In this document: positions 1-6,025 of the stretch, piece after piece
Numbering within the stretch: the stretch's first letter is position 1
Layout of the letters: each line of letters starts with the position of its first letter
Source of the DNA: Nitrospirota bacterium
GTDB taxonomy: Bacteria > Nitrospirota > Nitrospiria > Nitrospirales > UBA8639
Reading direction: 5' to 3'
Assembly: GCA_029865515.1 (NCBI GenBank)
Contig: JAOUGQ010000088.1
Coordinates: forward strand, 1-11,146
Length of the DNA: 11,146 nucleotides
The notes under the pieces: generated by a model
Seen by the model: the letters and a program-made list of their open reading frames with translations, nothing else
Told to the model about the DNA's origin: nothing
Database searches by the model: none
Translations under genes and position numbers: made by a program

Positions 1-201
1 TTCGTACTGGAATTGGTCTAATCCTCGTTCTTCGAAAAACTTCGCAGCTGTATCGTTGGCTTTGAGATACAACACATCATTTACAACCAGACCGAACATT
101 AGCCCCTTGTGGAAGATCCCATAGCCACCGAACATGCGTCGTGGCTGAATGGGTCCAAATTCCGCGAACACTTCTTTGAGATAATCAACGTACTCGCTCA
201 T
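1..201 (-). CDS. TfoX N-terminal domain protein, 3' part cut by window edge
   Basis: The first 67 residues of a small protein are visible; the rest lies beyond position 1. The translation starts MSEYVDYLKEVFAEFG and carries RRMFGGYGIFHKGLMFGLV (about residues 21-39), then DVLYLKANDTAAKFFEERG. This pattern (RRMFGGYG, GLMFGLV, LYLKA) is the signature of the TfoX/Sxy N-terminal domain. Sxy of Haemophilus and TfoX of Vibrio regulate competence, but many short single-domain members of the family have no known role. The ATG at 201 is the only reasonable start: an in-frame TGA lies at 231-229 with no other ATG between. The ribosome binding site is poor. The gene runs in the same direction as the 241-residue gene, 53 bases downstream of that gene's stop, so the two may be co-transcribed. 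The family assignment is fairly certain; the function is not. Confidence 0.8.
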   Translation of the reverse strand, partial: MSEYVDYLKEVFAEFGPIQPRRMFGGYGIFHKGLMFGLVVNDVLYLKANDTAAKFFEERGLDQFQYE

Positions 202-254
202 GGGATTGCCAGGAGGCTTTTTGTAGGATCAACGCTCACACTAACGAGGAGGAG

Positions 255-980
255 TTAGCCATCATTCCGGGACTCAGGACGGGTTCGGATATCGTCGTCG
301 GCAGAGCTGCGAAGATCAACCATGCTCGAAAATGAGTCAAGGATTTCACCAACATGGCCTAACAGCTCCCTCAGCGTATCAACGACCGGCAGACCTTTCA
401 GAGGGCTTTCGTTCGCGAAGAAGTGTTGGATTGTACTACCGTTAAGGGAAACCCTATTTATCTCTGGATTTGACATATCATAAGCAACCTGAGCCTGGAT
501 ATTCATCTTTTTCTCCGTGTCCAGTATCGCAGTATGTTTATCTTCAATATCAATGTCGTGTATGGCCCTCAACCTTTCGTTTCCGCCCCTGTACGGCGCG
601 AATTTTTTCAAGAGTGCTACTGCGTCTTCGCCCGCTTTTTGAAAATTTTTTCGCTTGATTGCATCCGGGAAATCAGCAATCGACGCGGCAAAGGGAAAAT
701 AGATATCTTTATCGCTTTTTCCATTAATTCTGGCCAATTCAGAAGCCATGAGGTCTAGCGCAGTTCGCATATTATGTATAGCGTCACCCAAAATTGCTCC
801 AACCTCAAGGGGTAAGCCCTTATAGTCAATTATTAACTCAGGAGGCATTTTGGTGGAATCAATGCGCCCCGTGACTGGGTCGCCTTGGTTGTATTCATTT
901 AGCGCGGTTTCGAGTTCATCAACGAACCTTGCCGCGCGTTGGAGCTTTGCTCGGGAACCGACAAAAAGAGGTTTACTCAT
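255..980 (-). CDS. Uncharacterised 241-residue protein
   Basis: I do not recognise a named family. The protein is soluble, mostly helical and highly charged, without a signal peptide or membrane segment. It has a conspicuous helix LGDAIHNMRTALDLMASELA (about residues 65-84); a similar GDAIHN-R-ALD pattern occurs in many unannotated bacterial proteins. The central part contains RLRAIHDIDIEDKH. The C-terminal 20 residues are polar and probably disordered. I place the start at the ATG at 980, because the reverse strand shows GAAAGAG a few bases upstream; the reading frame can be extended to a TTG at 992, which adds only four residues. The stop is TAA at 257-255. Base use appears more A+T-rich than in the operon at 1987-5663, which together with the lack of family assignment may indicate acquired DNA. 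No function is proposed. Confidence 0.72.
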   Translation of the reverse strand: MSKPLFVGSRAKLQRAARFVDELETALNEYNQGDPVTGRIDSTKMPPELIIDYKGLPLEVGAILGDAIHNMRTALDLMASELARINGKSDKDIYFPFAASIADFPDAIKRKNFQKAGEDAVALLKKFAPYRGGNERLRAIHDIDIEDKHTAILDTEKKMNIQAQVAYDMSNPEINRVSLNGSTIQHFFANESPLKGLPVVDTLRELLGHVGEILDSFSSMVDLRSSADDDIRTRPESRNDG

Positions 981-1344
981 AATCTCTTTCAATTAACTCA
1001 ACGAAGCGTTACCCTCGATATTTCCGTTTGGCATGATCAATTTTGGCGAATCGTCGGATGTGCTGGTCATGAGTAATGTGATGATGACTAACGACCGGCG
1101 AGCGAATTGTGGGATCTTATGCGTATGGGCATCACACCACCTTCTTGAATCAGCTCAAAGCCCGCTCACCGGAATGCAGATTCATCCAGCAATTCTCCTA
1201 AACCTCCAAACCGGAAACATCGTTTAATAAATGTTGAAAAATGTCAAGGAAAGATTCGTGTCTCTTCCAGAATTCCTCGAGGTCGAAGTCAAATGCTTAA
1301 ATCCACCTGGGCTCTTTTTCGGCACGAAGATAATCGTCCGGCTG

Positions 1345-1580
1345 GGCACAGATCCCTCGCCCTGGCTCGGGATGACAAATTCCTTAAGAACTCCGACGCC
1401 TTCCGCCCGTCCCATGATCGGACCCTCTTCATCTTGGCGGGCTTGTTCGAGCGCTGCGAGTTAGCCCGCCTCTTCCTCCTTCGCGTCCGATCATTCTTCT
1501 GAGGCCGGGCGGGGCGTCAATGGTTTTGGCCACTTTTGCCGAAACAAAAGTGGCTCGACCGCCGGGGCGAAACCCGGCAA
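1345..1580. repeat. Composite dispersed-repeat region with stacked hairpins
   Basis: Four palindromes follow one another. ATCCC/GGGAT at 1352-1356 and 1369-1373 is followed by GACA, giving the GGGATGACA end also seen at 5911-5922. GGCGGGC (1436-1442) pairs with GCCCGCC (1464-1470). GCCACTTTT (1529-1537) pairs perfectly with AAAAGTGGC (1546-1554). GCCGGG (1561-1566) pairs with CCCGGC (1573-1578) around a GCGAAA loop. The last two hairpins lie only six bases apart. I recall closely similar paired hairpins (GCCGAAACAAAAG followed by CCGGGGCGAAA) as common intergenic repeats in several Gram-negative genomes, but this cannot be confirmed from one window. The short open frames across this region are a by-product. 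Confidence 0.55.
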
Positions 1581-1679
1581 CACGGAAAGTAATGATGACA
1601 CCAATTTTCCGGTTCAGTGTAGGCTAAGGCTCTTGGGTTCGTAGCGAAGTAAACTTAGAAGAAACTTACCTCCCCCTAG

Positions 1680-1713
1680 CCCCGCCCTACAAAAGCGGGG
1701 GATTTTATTTTAT
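1680..1713 (+). terminator. Terminator-like hairpin
   Basis: CCCCGC (1680-1685) pairs perfectly with GCGGGG (1695-1700) around a 9-base loop, followed by the T-rich GATTTTATTTTATG. This is the form of a rho-independent terminator on the plus strand. No plus-strand gene ends immediately upstream, so it may be part of the repeat array or insulate the downstream operon from read-through. Confidence 0.5.
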
Positions 1714-1715
1714 GT

Positions 1716-1737
1716 GATGCGGGGATGGCCCCGCATC
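1716..1737. repeat. Perfect 9-bp hairpin
   Basis: GATGCGGGG (1716-1724) pairs perfectly with CCCCGCATC (1729-1737) around a 4-base loop. A third copy of the arm (GCATCCCCGC) lies a few bases further on. It directly follows the terminator-like hairpin and has no T-tract, so I treat it as repeat DNA. Confidence 0.5.
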
Positions 1738-1828
1738 CACGCATGCATCCCCGCAATCCACGCAAATCTAACCAGCCAAAATAAGACTTAACTCATTGTT
1801 TTTAAATGTCTTTTTAATTTTATCGTCA

Positions 1829-1844
1829 TGGCAAGGCCTTTGCG
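1829..1844 (+). promoter_or_regulatory. Sigma-54 (-24/-12) promoter candidate of the sortase operon
   Basis: The sequence TGGCAAGGCCTTTGCG fits the sigma-54 consensus TGGCACG-N4-TTGCW at all but two positions. The invariant GG (1830-1831) and GC (1842-1843) are 12 bases apart, start to start, as required. Transcription would begin near 1855, about 130 bases ahead of the ATG at 1987. The A/T-rich stretch upstream suits the DNA bending that sigma-54 promoters need. If real, the operon needs RpoN and an enhancer-binding activator. The motif was found by eye and no activator site was identified. Confidence 0.5.
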
Positions 1845-1877
1845 ATAGGCGGTTTCAACATTCGCATTCGTGCCCGG

Positions 1878-1888
1878 AAAGGAGGTGA
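1878..1888 (+). promoter_or_regulatory. Full-length Shine-Dalgarno sequence without a well-placed start codon
   Basis: AAAGGAGGTGA is an unusually complete complement of the 16S rRNA 3' end and lies within the presumed leader of the operon. No ATG, GTG or TTG occurs at normal spacing after it. A GTG at 1885 overlaps the motif itself and opens a 25-codon frame that stops at TAG 1960-1962. The OmpA-domain gene has its own AAGGAG at 1975-1980, six bases before its ATG. The upstream site may be a ribosome standby or leader-control element. Confidence 0.35.
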
Positions 1889-1986
1889 ACAACCACAGGA
1901 GCCAACAGGCGGATTTTTCAATCAAGCAGCGTGCACAACAACCGGTCGTGCCAAACATCTAGAACGACTTCACAAAGGAGACAGCC

Positions 1987-2856
1987 ATGAATTTAAAAAT
2001 TCCTCAGCCAGCAGTACCACAAGACAACTCGCCAACCCCATCCTCTGAGACCGGCTCAGGTCAATCGGATACCAAGGAGATTATCTACCTGGCATCAGGG
2101 ATACTGGCCCTGGTCCTTGGCTTAGGCGGCCTTATGATGTATTCCGAGGAGGAGCCTCTTCCGGCGACCGCTTCTCAGGGAATCGATAGAGCGCAACTGG
2201 CCAGTGCCTTTGCCTCTACCGACCCGCAACCCACCGTTTCCGACCCGATGGCATTCAGCCAGCCCTTGGCCGAAGAGCCGTTGACCAATCCGATCGCCCC
2301 GATCGCTGGCCCCCTTGCCAACCAACCGATGGAAGAGACAGATGTCTATTTTGCTTTCAATGGATGGACCTTATCCGACGAGGCCAAAGAGGTGATCAAA
2401 GCCAGGATGGAGAACAGGCCGGAGGGGTGGACCGGCACCCTTCGTATTGTGGGGCATACCGACCCCCAAGGGCCGGATGCCTATAACAAAGCGCTGGGAC
2501 TCAAGCGGGCCCAGTCCGTCAAAACGTACCTGGTTTCACTCGGCATCCCAGAGGCGGACGTCCAGGTGGAAACCTTGGGGAAAGACGGCCAGGTCTGCCA
2601 GGAAGAGACCCAGGCCTGTTTTGAACAAAACCGACGGGCGCATGTGGCGTTCCTGCCTTCCTCAACGCCACAAGAAGACGACCTCCAATTGTCGATGACG
2701 TCTCCCTCTCTCAGTGAATCCAAGAGTGAAGAGCCGGTAGCATCAACGGACGATTCTCATATCGCTCCTTCTGAAGGCGAAGCTTCCTTACAAGAGGCAG
2801 TTCAGGAGGAACCGATCACTGCCGAGCCGGTCGTCACCGTCGAGTCGCTTCCCTAA
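1987..2856 (+). CDS. Membrane-anchored OmpA-domain protein of the sortase operon (PdsO-like)
   Basis: 289 residues. A short Pro/Ser-rich N-terminal tail is followed by one membrane helix (about 32-51, IIYLASGILALVLGLGGLMM) with no cleavage site, so the rest should lie in the periplasm. A Pro-rich linker leads to an OmpA/Pal-type peptidoglycan-binding domain (about 118-224) with GHTDPQG, LGLKRAQSV and NRRAHV. Asp159 and Arg174 are 15 residues apart, matching the pair that grips diaminopimelate in OmpA domains. Cys204 and Cys211 could form a disulfide. The last 65 residues form an acidic Ser/Glu-rich tail. The start is fixed by AAGGAG six bases before the ATG. It is the first gene of the operon, 99 bases before the VWA gene. 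OmpA-family proteins named PdsO accompany proteobacterial dedicated sortase systems, and architecture and position fit. Orthology to PdsO is inferred; the precise role is unknown. Confidence 0.85.
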   Translation: MNLKIPQPAVPQDNSPTPSSETGSGQSDTKEIIYLASGILALVLGLGGLMMYSEEEPLPATASQGIDRAQLASAFASTDPQPTVSDPMAFSQPLAEEPLTNPIAPIAGPLANQPMEETDVYFAFNGWTLSDEAKEVIKARMENRPEGWTGTLRIVGHTDPQGPDAYNKALGLKRAQSVKTYLVSLGIPEADVQVETLGKDGQVCQEETQACFEQNRRAHVAFLPSSTPQEDDLQLSMTSPSLSESKSEEPVASTDDSHIAPSEGEASLQEAVQEEPITAEPVVTVESLP

Positions 2857-2867
2857 GTCCATCTCCC

Positions 2868-2897
2868 GGGCTGGCCCATTATCCAATGGGTCAGCCC
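2868..2897 (+). promoter_or_regulatory. Strong intercistronic hairpin
   Basis: GGGCTGGCCCATT (2868-2880) pairs with AATGGGTCAGCCC (2885-2897) over 13 positions with one G-T wobble, around a 4-base loop. No T-tract follows, so it is not a standard terminator. It lies between the OmpA-domain gene and the VWA gene and could stabilise or partly terminate the upstream message, setting the ratio of the products. Confidence 0.6.
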
Positions 2898-2955
2898 CGG
2901 CCCACCCTGACGGACAGCTTTAGAAATTACCTCTCACGACTATAAAGGAGCCGGC

Positions 2956-5070
2956 ATGAATCACTGGAAGCATCTTCTCCTGCCTCTCGCATTTTGGATA
3001 ACCGGCAGTCTGGTGGATTGCCTGGGTCTTCCACCCGTTTCCGCGCATACCGCTGACCCTGAGGTCACGGCACCATCTCAACAGGTCCGACCAGAGATAC
3101 AACCCGGCCTGATGATTCGCCCCATGTCCGGGGGAACAAACCTTCCCGCCCCAACCGTTTCCACCAATGTCACGACAACCATCAGCGGGCTGATCGTCCG
3201 CACCACCGTCTCGCAAACCTTTCACAATCCCAGCTCCGAATGGGCCGAGGGCATTTATGTGTTTCCCTTGCCGGAACACGCCGCGGTTGATCATCTGCGC
3301 ATGCGGATCGGCGAACGGGTGATTGAAGGGATCATTCAAGAACGCGCCGAAGCCAAGAACACCTATGAACAGGCCAAGCACAAGGGACAGCGCGCCAGTC
3401 TGCTGGAGCAGGAACGGCCCAATATGTTTACCGCGTCGGTGGCGAATCTCGCACCAGGGGAACCCGTTATCGTGGACATCGAATATCAGGATACCGTGCG
3501 GTACGACCAGGGCCGGTTTTCCATTCGCTTTCCGATGGTCGTCGGTCCTCGTTATATCCCCGGCACTCCTCTCTCTCCACTCGAAGAACAGACACAAAAA
3601 AACGGCCTGGGGTGGGCACTCAATACCAATCGGGTTCCTGACGCTTCCCGAATCACCCCGCCGGTTCAACACCCCAACCAAGGCCCCATCAATCCCCTTT
3701 CGCTTCATATCGACCTGGCACCCGGGTTCCTCATTGATCGCGTCGAATCTCCCACGCACCCCATTCAGATTGAAGCCAACTCCCCTGGCGCTACGCACAT
3801 TACCTTGGCTGACGGTTCCACCTTTGCCGATCGAGACTTTGAATTGATCTGGACGCCGCAAGCTTCCCATCAGGCCCAAACGCAACTGTTTCTAGAAGAA
3901 CATGACGGCGAAACATACGGCATGCTGTTTTTCCTTCCACCCCAACTCCGTACAACCGGACCGGGGGACATCGCCCGGGAAGTCATCTTCGTCATCGACA
4001 CGTCAGGCTCCATGGCTGGAGCATCCATCATCCAAGCCAAAGCCGCACTCAACCTGGCTGTATCGCGGCTGACGCCCAACGACCGCTTCAACATTATTCA
4101 GTTTAATTCCGTCACCAAGCAGTTATTCCCGCAGGCCCGGGCGGTTGATCCCCGTTCAATTCAACGTGCACTCTCCTATGTGGAGGCACTGCAAGCCGAG
4201 GGAGGCACGGAAATGCTTCCCGCTGTCGTTCAGGCGTTGGCTCATCAAAAAGAACAGGCCACCCTCAGGCAGGTGATTTTTATGACCGACGGGCTGATCG
4301 GAAATGAAGAAGAATTGTTCGGGACCATTCGCCGCCTCCTCGGATCCACCCGGTTCTTTACCGTCGGCATCGGCTCCGCCCCCAACGGGCATTTCATGCG
4401 AAAGGCCGCCCTACATGGCCGCGGCACCTTTACCTACATCGGCACCGCCCGGGAAGTACAGGACAAGATGCATCGCCTGTTTGTGAAATTGGAACAACCG
4501 GCGTTCCTGGATTTGGCCCTTCAGGTTCCGGAGGACGTGCAGTGGGATCTGCTCCCCACCCCGCTTCCAGATGTGTACGCAGGCGAACCGCTCATGGTGA
4601 CATTTCGCACCGCGACCCCTCCCGCTCAATTTACTATTTCCGGCAGACACGGAATGGTCCCCTGGAATACGGTTCTGCCTGTCGCATCCGGACTCCCCCG
4701 CCAGGGCATCGCGGTACATTGGGCCAGACAAAAAATTTCACGACTCATGGATCAACATTCCGCATTGCTCCAACCAGGCACATCCAACCAACAAACGGAA
4801 CTCCGACAGGCCGTCATTGACGTGGCCCTCCGACATCATCTGGTCAGCCGCTACACCAGCCTGGTAGCCGTGGAAACCACTCCCGCCAGACCTGAACAGC
4901 AACCGCTCCAATCCCATGCCATGAAAACCAATCTTCCACATGGCATGCAATACGAGGCGATATTCGGGTGGCCACAAACCGCCACACCCGCCACGCTGTA
5001 TCTTCTGTTAGGAACCGTGATGCTCTGGATGGGATGGCTAGGGTTGCGTCAACATTCCGCACGACCATGA
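2956..5070 (+). CDS. VIT/VWA-domain surface protein, presumed dedicated sortase substrate
   Basis: 704 residues. A signal peptide (1-30, probable cleavage after PPVSA) is followed by a VIT domain (about 65-190, with FHNPSSEWAEGIYVFPLPEHA and the KNTYEQAKHKG segment). A VWA domain (about 341-510) has a complete metal-binding MIDAS: DTSGS 348-352, Thr418 in GGTEM and Asp445 in MTDG. After about 150 further residues comes a C-terminal sorting signal: WPQTAT (672-677), a hydrophobic helix (about 679-697) and a short tail with Arg698 and Arg703. This architecture matches the single sortase target known as the marine proteobacterial sortase target protein. VIT and VWA modules usually mediate protein contacts. 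AAAGGAG five bases before the ATG supports the start. The stop overlaps the ATG of the sortase gene. The first position of the sorting motif is Trp, where Leu is usual. The ligand is unknown. Confidence 0.92.
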   Translation: MNHWKHLLLPLAFWITGSLVDCLGLPPVSAHTADPEVTAPSQQVRPEIQPGLMIRPMSGGTNLPAPTVSTNVTTTISGLIVRTTVSQTFHNPSSEWAEGIYVFPLPEHAAVDHLRMRIGERVIEGIIQERAEAKNTYEQAKHKGQRASLLEQERPNMFTASVANLAPGEPVIVDIEYQDTVRYDQGRFSIRFPMVVGPRYIPGTPLSPLEEQTQKNGLGWALNTNRVPDASRITPPVQHPNQGPINPLSLHIDLAPGFLIDRVESPTHPIQIEANSPGATHITLADGSTFADRDFELIWTPQASHQAQTQLFLEEHDGETYGMLFFLPPQLRTTGPGDIAREVIFVIDTSGSMAGASIIQAKAALNLAVSRLTPNDRFNIIQFNSVTKQLFPQARAVDPRSIQRALSYVEALQAEGGTEMLPAVVQALAHQKEQATLRQVIFMTDGLIGNEEELFGTIRRLLGSTRFFTVGIGSAPNGHFMRKAALHGRGTFTYIGTAREVQDKMHRLFVKLEQPAFLDLALQVPEDVQWDLLPTPLPDVYAGEPLMVTFRTATPPAQFTISGRHGMVPWNTVLPVASGLPRQGIAVHWARQKISRLMDQHSALLQPGTSNQQTELRQAVIDVALRHHLVSRYTSLVAVETTPARPEQQPLQSHAMKTNLPHGMQYEAIFGWPQTATPATLYLLLGTVMLWMGWLGLRQHSARP

Positions 5071-5663
5071 GAAGCCGCAGACGTTGGGTGTTGACAGGGA
5101 TGTTGTTGGTCATGGGAAGCGGGTTGATCGGTCAGGGCCTGTGGATTTACGCCAAGGCCACTGCCGCACAATGGCTCCTCCAAAGCGCGTGGGACCGGAC
5201 GCGAAAAACGCAGCACCTTGCCAAACCCTGGCCCTGGGCGGACACCTGGCCGGTCGGACGCTTGCTCGTTCCGCGACACGGCATCGACCAGATCATCCTG
5301 GCCGATGCCAGCGGGCGATCCTTAGCCTTCGGACCAGGGTATCTCGCCGGAAGTGCGCGGCCGGGTGAATCCGGCGCCATCGTGTTGAGCGGACATCGCG
5401 ATACGCACTTTCATTTCTTACAATACCTTCAGAAAGACGATGTCCTCTCTGTGGAATGGCCAACCGGTCAAAGAACATCCTATGCCGTTCAGGCTTTCAC
5501 TGTTGTGGATAGCCGACACACCCGTCTTGCCAATGATGATGCGGAAGCCTTGATCCTGACCACCTGTTTTCCCTTTGACGCCCTCGTCCCCGGAGGCCCG
5601 CTCCGTTATGTCGTTAGAGCAGAAAAAGTATCACCCGTTGTGCATCGAAGCCGTAAAGGATAA
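5067..5663 (+). CDS. Class GN-like sortase (Gram-negative transpeptidase)
   Basis: 198 residues. An N-terminal Arg-rich stretch and membrane helix (about 7-28) anchor the enzyme, leaving the catalytic domain outside the inner membrane. The sortase triad is visible: His110 in SGHRDTHF, Cys167 in LTTCFPFDAL and Arg180 in GGPLRYVV. Sortases cut the sorting signal after Thr and join the protein to an amine acceptor; in Gram-negative bacteria the acceptor is not settled. I chose the ATG at 5067 because it overlaps the stop of the preceding gene (ATGA), it starts just before the anchor helix, and the frame upstream of it is the shadow of the VWA gene. No good ribosome binding site is visible, which fits translational coupling to the substrate gene. 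Length and motifs are typical of the small sortases with one dedicated target. Confidence 0.92.
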   Translation: MRSRRRWVLTGMLLVMGSGLIGQGLWIYAKATAAQWLLQSAWDRTRKTQHLAKPWPWADTWPVGRLLVPRHGIDQIILADASGRSLAFGPGYLAGSARPGESGAIVLSGHRDTHFHFLQYLQKDDVLSVEWPTGQRTSYAVQAFTVVDSRHTRLANDDAEALILTTCFPFDALVPGGPLRYVVRAEKVSPVVHRSRKG

Positions 5664-6025
5664 CAAAAAGCTGGTCCGGTTATCCCTTCAATTTCTAGAA
5701 GCGAATCTCTCTGAGGATTGTCATTCCCGACGTCATTAATCGGGAAACCCTCCGAGGACCTGTCATTCCCAACATTGGTATTCGGGATTCCATTTGCTCT
5801 TTAATTTCGGATGAATCCCTGCTCACTACCCGCGGGATGGGAGTGGTACATGATAAAAAAAAATTGAGCAGGCCTAACAAACCAGAAAGATGGATCCCCG
5901 ATAACAGCTGTCGGGGATGACAGAAGGAAGACGTGGAAAGGACGCAGGAAAAAGAGGAATGAACAGGAGAGAGCAATGAAATCTGAGAAGGAGGATTTCG
6001 AGAGTGCCGGCGTGTTTCTTTGTAC
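5664..6025. other. Intergenic region between convergent genes
   Basis: The sortase and radical SAM genes end towards each other here. About 200 bases are repeat DNA (5719-5922). I see no gene in it. The hairpin at 5894-5918 could also act as a terminator for the radical SAM gene; it is followed on the minus strand by CCATCTTTCTGG, which is only weakly T-rich. Confidence 0.5.
5719..5922. repeat. MITE-like element or REP cluster with inverted ends
   Basis: The left end TGTCATTCCCGA (5719-5730) and the right end TCGGGGATGACA (5911-5922) are inverted copies matching at 11 of 12 bases. A second left-type unit starts at 5761 (TGTCATTCCCAAC), 42 bases after the first. Each terminal unit is itself a palindrome with a 9-base loop: TTCCCGA/TCGGGAA (5724-5730, 5740-5746) and ATCCCCGA/TCGGGGAT (5894-5901, 5911-5918). 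A related GGGATGACA end occurs at 1369-1377. There is no transposase frame and no obvious target duplication, so this is either a non-autonomous element or a cluster of REP-like palindromes. Confidence 0.6.

Larger units (their letters stand above)
981..1828. other. Long intergenic region with repeats, no convincing gene
   Basis: Open frames of 60-80 codons exist here on both strands, but none has a good ribosome binding site, recognisable motifs or sensible composition. From about 1345 on the DNA consists of palindromic repeat pieces, listed separately. The part from 981 to about 1340 contains nothing I can identify. An A/T-rich tract (about 1775-1825) lies just upstream of the sigma-54 element and could be the place where an activator or IHF bends the DNA. 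Confidence 0.5.

Noticed and set aside
202..1010. Possible integron cassette structure around the 241-residue gene (GTTGAGT on the minus strand fits GTTRRRY; AACGCTTCGTT palindrome nearby)
   Set aside because: No matching RYYYAAC partner at attC distance, and the gap to the TfoX-like gene is too short and unstructured for an attC site.
1033..1502. Open frames of 60-80 codons on both strands
   Set aside because: They overlap each other and the repeat hairpins, lack ribosome binding sites and show no protein-like motifs.
1345..1737. CRISPR array
   Set aside because: The palindromes differ from one another and are irregularly spaced; there are no identical repeats with spacers and no cas genes.
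2920..3885. 321-codon open frame on the minus strand
   Set aside because: It is the antisense shadow of the VIT/VWA gene, whose signal peptide, domains and ribosome binding site are clear; the shadow has no recognisable domain.
4968..5066. Upstream extension of the sortase reading frame by 33 codons
   Set aside because: It lies wholly inside the coding end of the VWA gene; the ATG at 5067 overlapping the stop and directly preceding the membrane anchor is the better start.
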